This document shows, piece by piece, positions 17,571 through 26,042 of a stretch of DNA of 64,000 bases. A model generated the notes under the pieces. It ran no database searches. It was not told the origin of the DNA and worked only from the letters and a program-made list of their open reading frames with translations. Every line of letters starts with the position of its first letter. Positions within the stretch are counted from its first letter, which is position 1. Position numbers and translations under genes: made by a program. This stretch comes from Pantoea deleyi (lineage in GTDB: Bacteria; Pseudomonadota; Gammaproteobacteria; Enterobacterales; Enterobacteriaceae), in assembly GCF_022647325.1 (NCBI RefSeq), contig NZ_CP071407.1, positions 372,001-436,000 of the forward strand. The letters run 5' to 3'.

Positions 17571-17768
17571 CTAACGGATCAGCCGGTTTCCTTTCGCGAT
17601 CACGCTCCGGAACTCTTTACATTGGGTGTGATCCTGTTCTGTACAGCGGGCAATATGTCTGAGTCCACTGCTGAACAGTTTTAACTGGCGAATGGTAAGA
17701 TCGATGTCTCTGGCTCGGCGAATAAGCTGATCTTTGTCGATCGCGGTCTTACCCGCCGGGTTTACCAT
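17571..17768 (-). pseudogene. Possible MerR-family C-terminal remnant
   Basis: The minus-strand frame encodes 65 residues. Its core, KDQLIRRARDIDLTIRQL followed by LRHIARC and HTQCKEF, resembles the coiled-coil dimerisation helix and effector cysteines at the end of MerR-type regulators. No winged-helix N-terminus is found upstream in any frame. It is therefore best read as a decayed fragment within an 840-base region otherwise lacking genes. The resemblance is by eye; chance similarity cannot be excluded. Confidence 0.4.
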
Positions 17769-17987
17769 TCGTTACTGGCAGTCAGTACGCCGTCGATGGC
17801 GGACTGGTTCATTACTGATAACGTTGTTGACTCCATCTTTACCGGGTGTGGAATCGGCCGGGCTTTAAACGCCGGTAATGATCCACGTTGACTGAAACTC
17901 TTTCACAGAATCAATAAGCGGGTGCTGGCGCCAGCGATGATACCGCCTTCGCATCATAACGTTCTGCGCGAAGGCGGCAGACTCTCA
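17769..17987. other. Non-coding stretch, possible gene debris
   Basis: Together with 17,301-17,570 this is the rest of the gap between the MFS gene and the VOC gene. A plus-strand frame of about 68 codons after a TAA at 17,683 runs to 17,890 with no start or ribosome-binding site and matches nothing recognised. GCCTTCGC/GCGAAGGC near 17,947-17,973 could form a hairpin at the end of the VOC gene. Confidence 0.3.
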
Positions 17988-18359
17988 TTAGTCCGGAATG
18001 CAGACACGAATGCGGTGCCCGTCAGGGTCGAGCGTGACAAAAGTTAACCCGAAAACAGCCTGGCCGGGTTGCTGCTCCATCCTGACGCCTGCGTCTGTCC
18101 ATCGCTGATACAACGCCTCTACGGTCTGCGCATCCTCAACCATAAAACTCAGTTCAGTGCGGCTACCTTGTCCACAGGAGATAAAATCTGGGGCGGACGT
18201 CGACCACAATCCGAGATTCAGACCGTTGTCGAAAGAAAACGCCGCCCACGTCGGAAGTACAATGTCAGGCGCCTTATTGAACAGGCGCTGATAAAACTCA
18301 CTGCTGGCAGGTGGATTTGCCACGTACAGTATCCAGAGATTCGGTATCATTCTGTGCAT
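17988..18359 (-). CDS. VOC-family (glyoxalase-like) protein
   Basis: This 123-residue protein has the vicinal-oxygen-chelate fold: LWILYVANPPASSEFYQRLF at the start, the central RTELSFMVEDAQTVEALYQRW, and the end FGLTFVTLDPDGHRIRVC. Catalytic metal ligands (His/Glu) are not obvious in the first module, so it may be a binding protein, as in bleomycin-resistance or PhnB-like members. The start could be 18359 or 18350. It diverges from a YafY-type regulator 50 bases away, which probably controls it. Confidence 0.85.
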   Translation of the reverse strand: MHRMIPNLWILYVANPPASSEFYQRLFNKAPDIVLPTWAAFSFDNGLNLGLWSTSAPDFISCGQGSRTELSFMVEDAQTVEALYQRWTDAGVRMEQQPGQAVFGLTFVTLDPDGHRIRVCIPD

Positions 18360-18410
18360 GTCTCATTCAGATGGGTGAGAGATCACTATGGCAGGGAGCA
18401 GTGACAAAAC

Positions 18411-19127
18411 ATGTCAGCATCAGGACCTCAGCGAGCGGGGCGCTTACTCACGCTGATGGAAATTCTTTATCAGCATCGCTACCCAATAAGCGGGCACCAA
18501 CTGGCTGCGGAACTTTCTGTCAGCCTGCGCACCCTTTACCGTGACATCGCGGCCCTGCGGATGCAGGGCGCTGACATACAGGGTGAAGCAGGAACAGGAT
18601 TTATTCTTTCGCGGGGCTATCTTTTACCCCCTCTGATGTACACTCCGGAGCAGTTAGACGCTCTGGCGCTGGGCTTACGCTGGGTGCAGATGTATGGTGA
18701 CGCCGGGATTGCGAAAGCCGCCTCAGAAGTAAAAGGCAAGGTCAGCCAGGGTCTTCCCGACGAATTACAGACACTCTTCGGAAATTCGACATTGCTGGTG
18801 GGAAAAGCAGCACCTTCCAGCAAGGTACTGCCCGCTCCGCCCCTGATCCGACGCGCTATAAGACAACGATTAAAAGTCCGGGCGGTTTATACCGATCGTT
18901 CGGGCCACGTGAGTGAAAGAGTGATCTGGCCTTTTGCGATAGGCTACTTCTCTGGTGAAATTATTCTTGCAGCCTGGTGCGAGCTCCGGAATGATTTTCG
19001 TCATTTCGACGTCAGCCGGTTAGATGAGTTGGACCTTCTGCAGAACTGCTATCCGCATCCCAGAAACAAACTCATTAGCATGTGGCGTCAGGCAGGGCGG
19101 GATATTCACGTTAAGCCCTCTCCGTGA
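18411..19127 (+). CDS. YafY-type HTH/WYL transcriptional regulator
   Basis: This 238-residue regulator has an N-terminal HTH_11 domain (RAGRLLTLMEILYQHRYPIS ... SLRTLYRDIAALRMQGADI) and a C-terminal WYL domain (LKVRAVYTDRSG...VIWPFAIGYFSGEIILAAWC), where the WYL triad is varied. Such proteins sense small molecules or nucleic acids. Its divergent partner is the VOC protein gene; a shared operator is expected in the short spacer, but no clear palindrome was seen. Confidence 0.9.
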   Translation: MSASGPQRAGRLLTLMEILYQHRYPISGHQLAAELSVSLRTLYRDIAALRMQGADIQGEAGTGFILSRGYLLPPLMYTPEQLDALALGLRWVQMYGDAGIAKAASEVKGKVSQGLPDELQTLFGNSTLLVGKAAPSSKVLPAPPLIRRAIRQRLKVRAVYTDRSGHVSERVIWPFAIGYFSGEIILAAWCELRNDFRHFDVSRLDELDLLQNCYPHPRNKLISMWRQAGRDIHVKPSP

Positions 19128-19630
19128 AACGCCCGGCGCGGGTAAGGAAGCGGAGCTGGCCCTGTCACAATTTAGCGGCATGGAAAAAAGTCAGCGCCTT
19201 ATGACCGCCCCGGGCTTTTTCGCATTGAGATAAGGCCGTATGACTTGCGGGGCAGAACAGTTATTCCCCGGGTTACATGCCAGAAAGAGCACTTGTGCAG
19301 CCGGACTGCTCCTGAGCTTTTCACAAGACGAGGGGAGTACGGGTGCGCAAGCGACCTTGTCCCTCAGGCTGCATTCTCTGATTGCCGCCCGTCCGGGCTT
19401 CATATTCGTCGCGCCTTTCTGCCGCTTACTGTCTCGCGCTAATCCTCCTTACCCCGAGGATAACGGCCAACCCCCGACTTCGCATCTATAATTCAGTGAC
19501 TCAGCCCCGGAGCGCGCGTCAGCCAGCGTCAGGGTAACTGAACGTCATGTCAGCGAAGCATCGACGTTTATGCCCTGGATAACGCCAGCCGGGTTAATGA
19601 AGCTCATCATCTGCCAATAAAGGAAGCCTC
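19128..19630. other. Gene-free region
   Basis: About 500 bases separate the YafY-type gene and the SDR gene. Several short open frames occur on both strands, but none has a ribosome-binding site or recognisable sequence. No repeats, RNA structure or terminator were identified. The SDR promoter should lie near 19,500-19,600. Confidence 0.4.
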
Positions 19631-20431
19631 ATGATCTTATCACTCGAAAACCAGGTTGCACTGGTCACCGGCGCCAGCTCTGGCCTCGGCTATGCCTGTG
19701 CAGAAGGACTCGCCAGGGCAGGAGCCAGTGTGGTGGTGAACTACCATCGTCAGGCAGAACCGGCCGAGGAACTGGTTGAAAAAATCCGCGCAGCGGGAGG
19801 CCAGGCCATCGCCGTGAAGGGCGACGTGTCGAAAGAGGCGGACGTTGACGCCCTTTTCAGCCAGACGATCGCGGAATTTGGCAGGCTGGATATCCTGGTC
19901 GCCAACTCCGGCCTCCAGAAAGATGCGCCCTCCATCGAGATGACTCTTGAAGACTGGAACACCGTCATTGACGTGAATCTGACCGGCCAGTTTCTCTGCG
20001 CACGCGCCGCGTTGCGCCAGTTCCGCAAACAGAACCACGACACGCAGATCAGCCGCGCGGCGGGCAAAATTATCCATATGAGTTCGGTGCACCAGCGCAT
20101 TCCGTGGGCGGGCCATGTCAATTACGCCGCCTCCAAAGGGGGCGTGGATCTGCTGATGCAGACCCTGGCGCAGGAGGTAGGTGAAGAGCGCATCCGCGTT
20201 AACGGTATCGCACCGGGCGCGATCGCCACCGCAATCAATGAAGACACTACGCAGGGCGAGGCAGGCAAAGAACTGCTGAAACTGATCCCCTATGGCCGCA
20301 TCGGCGACGCGGAAGATGTGGCTAATGCGGTCGTGTGGCTGGCCAGTGACCTGTCCGACTACGTGCATGGCACCACGCTGTTTATTGATGGCGGAATGAG
20401 CCTCTATCCCGGCTTCCGCGACAACGGCTAA
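19631..20431 (+). CDS. SDR-family glucose 1-dehydrogenase-like oxidoreductase
   Basis: This 266-residue classical SDR has the cofactor motif TGASSGLGYACAEGLA, NSGLQKD in place of NNAG, the catalytic IIHMSSVHQRI serine, and NYAASKGG Tyr/Lys. The end, IDGGMSLYPGFRDNG, closely resembles bacterial glucose 1-dehydrogenases, which oxidise glucose to gluconolactone with NAD(P). The assignment rests on this resemblance. AAAGGAAGCCTC precedes the ATG. It has no obvious operon partners. Confidence 0.85.
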   Translation: MILSLENQVALVTGASSGLGYACAEGLARAGASVVVNYHRQAEPAEELVEKIRAAGGQAIAVKGDVSKEADVDALFSQTIAEFGRLDILVANSGLQKDAPSIEMTLEDWNTVIDVNLTGQFLCARAALRQFRKQNHDTQISRAAGKIIHMSSVHQRIPWAGHVNYAASKGGVDLLMQTLAQEVGEERIRVNGIAPGAIATAINEDTTQGEAGKELLKLIPYGRIGDAEDVANAVVWLASDLSDYVHGTTLFIDGGMSLYPGFRDNG

Positions 20432-20587
20432 TCCCCTGACCCTGTGCCTGGGGTCGCGTTCAGGCGGGCGGAGAGCGCCTCTTTTCGCCCGCCTGCCAGG
20501 CAGCCCGCAGGGGCGTTCAGCTGAACGGCGGCTGCGCTCACTGTGTTATGGTTGACGCAATACGGATTATGCTCTGAGGATTATGGT

Positions 20588-21064
20588 ATGTCGCCCTTTT
20601 ATCAATTCACCGCCACCCGCCTGGATGGCCAGCCTGTCACGATGGCCGACTTCGCTGACAGGGTAGTGCTGGTGGTGAATACCGCCAGCAAATGTGGATT
20701 CACGCCGCAGTATGCGGGCCTGGAAACGCTATATAAAAAGTATGCCGATCAGGGCCTGGTGATTCTGGGGTTCCCCTGTAATCAGTTTGGTAAACAGGAG
20801 CCTGGCGGTGCCGACGAGATCGCGCAGACCTGCCACATCAACTACGGAGTCAGTTTTCCGATGTTCGCCAAAGTCGAGGTCAATGGCGCGTCGGCGCATC
20901 CGCTGTTTCGCTATCTGAAAACGGCGTTACCCGGCGTCCTGGGCGGTCGGATTAAGTGGAACTTCACGAAGTTTTTAATCGGTCGCGATGGTCAGCCGCT
21001 CAGGCGTTTCGCACCGATCACCCCGCCGGAAAAGATGGACGCGGCGATTAAGGCGGCCCTTTAA
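20588..21064 (+). CDS. Glutathione peroxidase-family thiol peroxidase
   Basis: This 158-residue protein of the GPx/BtuE family reduces hydroperoxides using thiols. The active-site cysteine is in NTASKCGFTPQY (Cys36), the glutamine-containing motif is GFPCNQFGKQEPG, and the tryptophan motif is IKWNFTKFLIG. The second cysteine and third loop are consistent with a thioredoxin-dependent cysteine GPx rather than a selenoprotein. The start at MSPFYQF is preceded by GAGGATTATGGT; an in-frame upstream ATG at 20543 is too early. It is monocistronic and convergent with the LysR gene. Confidence 0.93.
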   Translation: MSPFYQFTATRLDGQPVTMADFADRVVLVVNTASKCGFTPQYAGLETLYKKYADQGLVILGFPCNQFGKQEPGGADEIAQTCHINYGVSFPMFAKVEVNGASAHPLFRYLKTALPGVLGGRIKWNFTKFLIGRDGQPLRRFAPITPPEKMDAAIKAAL

Positions 21065-21097
21065 TCCGGACAGACGGCGGGTATCGCCGCCGCCTGA

Positions 21098-22009
21098 TCA
21101 CGCCCTCTCCGCCGCACCGGAACGATCGCTCAGAAAATCGATAAAGGCGCGCACCTTCTCCGGCACATGGCGGGTATTGGGGTAGAGGGCGTAGATCCCC
21201 TGGCGCGGAAAGAGATGATCGGGCAGCACATGCGTCAGCCTGCCGCGGTTTATTTCATCCTGCACCAGCCAGGCGGGCAGGAGAGCCACACCCGCCCCCG
21301 CCAGAGCAAAAGCCAGCAGCGAAGAGGCACTGTCTGCCGTGATCATGGCGGGATGACGGGCGCTGAAGAGCACACTTTCTCCGACAGGCGTGATCACCTG
21401 CCAGCTTAGCGGCGTCGCTAAGCGGCTGTGCGCAATCCAGTCTGCCGACGCGAGCTGTGTCAGGTCCCGGATGGCAGCCCCTGCCAGCGTGTCGAGATAG
21501 CCTGGTGCCGCCACGGTCAGAATCGCGAACTGATCGATAAGCCGGGCGTGATGATTTGAATCGGCCAGCTGACCGAGCCGGATCGCGACATCAAAGCGAC
21601 CGGCAATCAGATCGTCATTCTGAGATGACGAAACGTGCTGGATGCGCAACTGCGGATGAATAGCGGCAAAGGCGGCCAGCGCCGGAACAACCACGCGGGC
21701 GCCATACTCGGGCGTCGTCGTGATCCTGAGCAGTCCGCTTAACCCTGCGTGATCGCTGCGGACATCCTCCAGCACGCTTTCCGCATCCTGCAGCAGCTGA
21801 AGGCAGCGATGATAAAACCGTTCACCGGTATCGGTGGTTGAAACACGGCGGGTACTCCTGATGAGCAGCGAGACACCCAGCTCTTGCTCAAGCTGCCTGA
21901 CGTTAAAACTGACCACCGCTTTGGTCAGCCCCAGCGTCTGCGCCGCACCGGTAAAACTGCCCGCTTCCGCCACCGCGACGAATATCCCCAGCCGTTGCAT
22001 ATTGATCAT
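21098..22009 (-). CDS. LysR-family transcriptional regulator
   Basis: This 303-residue LysR protein has the N-terminal HTH MQRLGIFVAVAEAGSFTGAAQTLGLTKAVVSFNVRQLEQELG and a periplasmic-binding-like effector domain. It diverges from a DHA2-type exporter gene, and a TGTCAAAA-TAT-TTTTGACA palindrome lies between them, which suggests it regulates that exporter. AAAGGAGAGGGCA precedes the ATG. The effector is unknown. Confidence 0.9.
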   Translation of the reverse strand: MINMQRLGIFVAVAEAGSFTGAAQTLGLTKAVVSFNVRQLEQELGVSLLIRSTRRVSTTDTGERFYHRCLQLLQDAESVLEDVRSDHAGLSGLLRITTTPEYGARVVVPALAAFAAIHPQLRIQHVSSSQNDDLIAGRFDVAIRLGQLADSNHHARLIDQFAILTVAAPGYLDTLAGAAIRDLTQLASADWIAHSRLATPLSWQVITPVGESVLFSARHPAMITADSASSLLAFALAGAGVALLPAWLVQDEINRGRLTHVLPDHLFPRQGIYALYPNTRHVPEKVRAFIDFLSDRSGAAERA

Positions 22010-22034
22010 TGCCCTCTCCTTTGCGCTGGCTGAT

Positions 22035-22053
22035 TGTCAAAATATTTTTGACA
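22035..22053. promoter_or_regulatory. Palindromic operator between lysR and MFS genes
   Basis: TGTCAAAA-TAT-TTTTGACA is a perfect 8-bp inverted repeat with a 3-bp spacer, 26 bases from the lysR start and 82 from the exporter start. T-N11-A geometry of LysR sites is satisfied. Binding is inferred. Confidence 0.7.
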
Positions 22054-22134
22054 GTGTAACAACCGGAAGCGAATTTATCCCGTTCGTCGTCACGCCTATA
22101 CTGCGCGCCACAGCCTCCCGCTACCGGAATCAAA

Positions 22135-23514
22135 ATGACCTATCGCGTCCGTGTCGCCAGCGTTTATCTGCTGGGATTTTTTATCGATTTGGTGAACATG
22201 TTTATCGCCAGCGTCGCCTACCCGGAGATTGGCCGACACTTCGATGCCCCGGTCAGCCAGCTGGCGTGGATCAGTAACGGCTACATTCTGGGGCTGACCC
22301 TGGTGATTCCTCTGAGCCGCTGGCTGGCTGGCCGCCTGGGCGCCCGGCGTCTGTTTATGCTCTCACTGCTCATTTTTATCGTCAGTACCTGCGGAGTGAG
22401 TGCAGCCGCATCGATTTCACACCTCATCGCCTGGCGCTGGCTGCAGGGGATCGGCGGCGGACTGCTGATTCCGATCGGTCAGACGCTGACCTATGCCCTT
22501 TACCAGAACCATGAGCGCGCCAGACTCTCATCCGTAGTGATGCTGGTTGCCCTGCTGGCACCGGCACTCTCGCCCGCTCTGGGAGGCGTACTGGTCGAGC
22601 ATCTCAGCTGGCGTGGAGTGTTTCTTGTCAGCCTGCCCCTGGCGGTAATGGCCTTTATGCTGGCGGCATGGTGGCTGAAACCGGATCGCCCGACGGCGAA
22701 AACCGATCCGCTGGACCTCACTGGGTTTCTCGGCGGGAGTGCCGCGCTCACGCTGATCCTTCTCAGCCTGACCGCGCTGGGTGAGGCGGCGCGGCCTGGG
22801 GAGGGCGCGCTGATGCTGCTGGCCGGACTGGTCGTGCTGGCCGGGTATGTCAGAAACGCGTGCAGAAAGAGCCGACCTCTCCTGAACCTGCGACTGGTGA
22901 AGGACCCGCTATTTCACACCGCGATGCTGATCTATCAGTTCATCCCTGGCGTGTTTACCGGCGTGAGTGTGATCGCCATGCTTTATCTGCAGAATCAGCT
23001 GGGTATGGCCGCCAGCGTCGCGGGTGCGCTGATGCTGCCGTGGTCGCTGGCCTCTTTTGCCGCTATCAGCCTGACGGGCAGAACGTTCAACCGCCGGGGG
23101 CCGCGACCGCTGCTGATTGCCGGATGCCTGGCACAGGCGGCGGGGATGGGCCTGCTGGCGCTGACGGAGCAGGCAGCGGACACCCCGCTCTGCCTGCTGG
23201 CCTTCACGCTGATGGGATTCGGGGGCAGCCTCTGCAGCAGCACGGCGCAAAGTGCGGCGTTTATACAGATCGACGATCGCGATCTGGCGGATGCCAGCGC
23301 CCTGTGGAACATCAATCGCCAGCTCAGTTTCTGCCTTGGTGTGACGCTGGTCAGCCTGCTGTTCAATCTTCTGGCGAACGCGGGGATGGCCCCGCAACAC
23401 GCCTATCAACTCTGCTTTGCGATTGCGGCCTGCAGTGCGGCAATCCCGCTGCTGTGCGCCCTGCGCATCGCTAATCACAGAGTAATAATTATGCTTAACG
23501 GGGAGTCACAATGA
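22135..23514 (+). CDS. DHA2-family MFS multidrug exporter
   Basis: This 459-residue transporter of the EmrB/QacA (14-helix) type is shaped by motifs such as WISNGYILGLTLVIPLSRWLAGRLGARRLFM and LQGIGGGLLIPIGQTL, the latter being the family's helix 4-5 signature. GVLVEHLSWRGVFLVSLPLA is the antiporter motif C region. It likely exports drugs or metabolites with proton antiport. The following small gene starts within its stop (ATGA). The divergent LysR protein is its likely regulator. Confidence 0.9.
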   Translation: MTYRVRVASVYLLGFFIDLVNMFIASVAYPEIGRHFDAPVSQLAWISNGYILGLTLVIPLSRWLAGRLGARRLFMLSLLIFIVSTCGVSAAASISHLIAWRWLQGIGGGLLIPIGQTLTYALYQNHERARLSSVVMLVALLAPALSPALGGVLVEHLSWRGVFLVSLPLAVMAFMLAAWWLKPDRPTAKTDPLDLTGFLGGSAALTLILLSLTALGEAARPGEGALMLLAGLVVLAGYVRNACRKSRPLLNLRLVKDPLFHTAMLIYQFIPGVFTGVSVIAMLYLQNQLGMAASVAGALMLPWSLASFAAISLTGRTFNRRGPRPLLIAGCLAQAAGMGLLALTEQAADTPLCLLAFTLMGFGGSLCSSTAQSAAFIQIDDRDLADASALWNINRQLSFCLGVTLVSLLFNLLANAGMAPQHAYQLCFAIAACSAAIPLLCALRIANHRVIIMLNGESQ

Positions 23515-23903
23515 ATCGCTATTTTCAGGAAGTCCTGGATGCCCATAACTTAATCAGGGCGTGGCTGGGCAACCACGCGGCAAAGAATGAAATCTGTGAC
23601 CAGCTTCTGGCGCGTTTCAGCCCCGCTTTTTCGATGGTAACGCCTGGCGGCGGTATGCTGGACATCACGACCCTGACCTCGTTCTTCCGCACACAGCGCG
23701 GCGCCCGCGTTGGTCTGGAGATTGAAATCAGCGATATGCGGATCATTGCTGAGGGCGAAAAGAGCGCAACGGTTGTCTATAAAGAGTTACAGCGCCTGCC
23801 GGATCAGCCCCCGACGCTGCGCTTCTCCACGGTGGTGTTCGACGTCAACAGAGATGATGAACTCCTCTGGCGTCACCTGCACGAGACCTCACTCCCGCAC
23901 TGA
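23511..23903 (+). CDS. SnoaL/DUF4440-like small protein
   Basis: This 130-residue protein looks like an NTF2-like fold protein: an N-terminal helix (EVLDAHNLIRAWL), a loop with VTPGGGMLDITTL, then strands including LRFSTVVFDVNRDDELLWRHLHET at the end. Many such proteins are annotated DUF4440 or SnoaL. It overlaps the exporter gene by four bases, so it is co-translated and may act on the exported compound. The function is unknown. Confidence 0.7.
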   Translation: MNRYFQEVLDAHNLIRAWLGNHAAKNEICDQLLARFSPAFSMVTPGGGMLDITTLTSFFRTQRGARVGLEIEISDMRIIAEGEKSATVVYKELQRLPDQPPTLRFSTVVFDVNRDDELLWRHLHETSLPH

Positions 23904-24018
23904 TTTTGCGTAACCGGCGGCATGCGGACGCCGGTTAACACGATCGCCTGCATACTGACCTCTGAACGGCGAAGTTGACCTGTTTCTGAACAGATAACCG
24001 GAAGAAGATCGCAAGTTA

Positions 24019-24039
24019 ATTCGCCATACCCTGGCGAAT
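24019..24039. promoter_or_regulatory. Inverted repeat upstream of aromatic amino acid permease
   Basis: ATTCGCCA and TGGCGAAT form an 8-bp inverted repeat with a five-base spacer, 45 bases upstream of the permease start. It may be an operator or a leader hairpin. It matches neither the TrpR nor the TyrR consensus clearly. Confidence 0.35.
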
Positions 24040-24083
24040 AACGCTATTCTTCTGCGCTCACTTTAACGCTTCAGGAAACCCAC

Positions 24084-25328
24084 ATGTCAGACAGTGCAAT
24101 TACGGGGCGTTCCCCTTCGGTATTCTGGGGAGCGACCATCATTTGCGGCACGGTGGTTGGTGCAGGAATGTTCATCCTGCCGGTTGTGATGGCGGGCGCC
24201 TGGTTTGGCTGGTCGTTGCTGATACTGGCGTTCAGCTGGATCAGTATGCTGATCAGTGGCCTGCTGTTTCAGCGCGTCAGCCAGCACTATCCGCTGGAAA
24301 CCGGCTATGACAGAATCGTCCGTGACCTGTCAGGTCGCGGCTGGGCGGAGATCAACGGCCTGAGCCTGATGTTTGTGCTGGGCATTCTGACCTATGCCTA
24401 TATTTCCGCTACCGGGCCGGTTTACGAGCACTCACTGAGCGCCCTGACCGGCCTCAGCGTCTCATCTTCAGACGCAAAAATCATCCTGGGCGTGACGGTT
24501 GCCGCTATCGTCTGGCTGGGAACCAGCAGCATAGGCCGGATCATGTCGGTTCTGCTCATCGCCAAAATCGTGCTGCTGCTGGCGTTGTTTGGCGGATTAC
24601 TGACGACCGTGAACAGCGATTACCTGCTGGATAGCGATAACCCGGCGGGAACCTACTGGCCCTATATGCTCGGTATCGTGCCCTTTTGCCTCGCCTCGTT
24701 CGGCTATCACGGTAACATCACCGGCCTGATCGCCTATTACGATGGCGATGCCCGCCGGGTGAAACGGTGCCTGTGCATCGGCACGGCGATGGCGCTGGTT
24801 ATCTATCTGTTCTGGATCGTCTGCACCATGGGCAACCTGCCCCGTTCCGCGTTCCCGGAGATCGCCCGACAGGGCGGTGACATTGCCGCCCTGATGCGGG
24901 CGTTTAACCCTGACGGCGTGACCACCCGGCTCTCGCTGCTCTTCTCTGTGTTTTCACATTTTGCGGTTATCTGCTCCTTCGTGGGAGTCACCGCCGGTCT
25001 GGTGGACTACATCAGCGATCGCTTCAGCATCCCCACCACCCGGATGGGCCGCCTCAAAGCCACGGCGATAACCTTCCTGCCGCCGTTAAGTCTGTCGCTG
25101 CTTTATCCCGATGGATTCGTCACCGCCATCGGCTATGCGGGCCTGCTCGCAACGCTCTGGGCCGTCATTATTCCGGGAATGCTCCATCTGAAGATGAAGG
25201 CACGCCCCGCTTCCGGCTATCAGAGCAGCAGGTGGGATCCGCTGCAGCTGGGCATCATCATGACCTTCGCGGTGCTGAATATCCTCTCGTGGACGCTCAG
25301 CGAGTTTCATCTGCTGCCGGTGTTTTAA
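24084..25328 (+). CDS. Aromatic amino acid permease (Mtr/TnaB type)
   Basis: This 414-residue inner-membrane protein belongs to the hydroxy/aromatic amino acid permease family. It matches the length of E. coli Mtr and shares blocks such as GTVVGAGMFILPVVMAGAWFGW, ILTYAYISATGPVY, and PFCLASFGYHGNITGLIAYY. About 11 hydrophobic helices are visible. It imports tryptophan or a related aromatic amino acid with protons; which one is inferred only from closest resemblance. The inverted repeat upstream may be regulatory. It is monocistronic and convergent with the SRPBCC gene. Confidence 0.88.
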   Translation: MSDSAITGRSPSVFWGATIICGTVVGAGMFILPVVMAGAWFGWSLLILAFSWISMLISGLLFQRVSQHYPLETGYDRIVRDLSGRGWAEINGLSLMFVLGILTYAYISATGPVYEHSLSALTGLSVSSSDAKIILGVTVAAIVWLGTSSIGRIMSVLLIAKIVLLLALFGGLLTTVNSDYLLDSDNPAGTYWPYMLGIVPFCLASFGYHGNITGLIAYYDGDARRVKRCLCIGTAMALVIYLFWIVCTMGNLPRSAFPEIARQGGDIAALMRAFNPDGVTTRLSLLFSVFSHFAVICSFVGVTAGLVDYISDRFSIPTTRMGRLKATAITFLPPLSLSLLYPDGFVTAIGYAGLLATLWAVIIPGMLHLKMKARPASGYQSSRWDPLQLGIIMTFAVLNILSWTLSEFHLLPVF

Positions 25329-25339
25329 TCTCATAAAAA

Positions 25340-25359
25340 CGTGCCAGCATGCTGGCACG
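25340..25359 (-). terminator. Rho-independent terminator for SRPBCC gene
   Basis: CGTGCCAGC-AT-GCTGGCACG is a perfect 9-bp stem. On the minus strand it is followed by TTTTTATGAG, a usable U-run for the SRPBCC transcript. On the plus strand it may also stop permease readthrough. Confidence 0.75.
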
Positions 25360-25403
25360 CTGAAGGGCCCGTCGCCCCGGTTAACACCGTCTCCGGAAAG
25401 CGG

Positions 25404-25913
25404 TCATTTTTTCATTGCCGCCTCAGTCAGTCCGTCGAGCCATTCCTGATGGCCATTCAGCATGGGATTCGGGCGGGTGATGGCCAGCGCCTTTGCCGGC
25501 GCGCCCTTCTGCGTTTCCTGCGTCAGGATACGAACCCGGTTGCCGGGAAGATCCTCCAGCAGCCAGGCATGATGCACATCCAGACGCTCAGGCGTGTTCT
25601 CTTTACCGGACCAGCCGTGCCATGCCAGGCGCGCAGGCTGCCCCTCTGACGGCGGCACACATTCCACCACCTGCGCCTCAACCGGAAACCCAAAGGTGCT
25701 GAAAAAGAAACGCACCCCGTCCTCCAGCTCCGGACCTTTGCTGTCATAAAAGCGGACATCGGCGGCGTTTTTATAATAGTCCGGCCACAGAAAGGGCTGA
25801 CTCAGTAAAGGCCAGATCGTTTCAACCGCCAGCCCCGCAATAATAATTTCATTTGAAACAAAGTTATCGGTGAAGCCAGGCGCATAGCCTTCCGGCCAGT
25901 AAATCGCATTCAT
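25404..25913 (-). CDS. SRPBCC (START-like) domain protein
   Basis: This 169-residue protein has the SRPBCC helix-grip fold. Visible features are the opening strand NEIIIAGLAVETIWPLLSQP, the region FLWPDYYKNAADVRF, the central strands, and a C-terminal helix ending in HQEWLDGLTEAAMKK. Such domains bind hydrophobic ligands, and the ligand here is unknown. GGAGAAAACG precedes the ATG. It is a single gene. Confidence 0.85.
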   Translation of the reverse strand: MNAIYWPEGYAPGFTDNFVSNEIIIAGLAVETIWPLLSQPFLWPDYYKNAADVRFYDSKGPELEDGVRFFFSTFGFPVEAQVVECVPPSEGQPARLAWHGWSGKENTPERLDVHHAWLLEDLPGNRVRILTQETQKGAPAKALAITRPNPMLNGHQEWLDGLTEAAMKK

Positions 25914-26042
25914 CGTTTTCTCCAGCGGTGGTTATCTTCTGCAGCGTCAGTGCCATCAGTAAAGGCTATCTGACGCGACAGCCGCCATTATTCCGCCGCC
26001 CGCGTAATAAAACGAATCGCGATTAGTGATCAACTCTATAAG

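Noticed and set aside
17684..17890. Plus-strand open stretch of ~68 codons after a TAA
   Set aside because: No start codon with a ribosome-binding site, and no family match.
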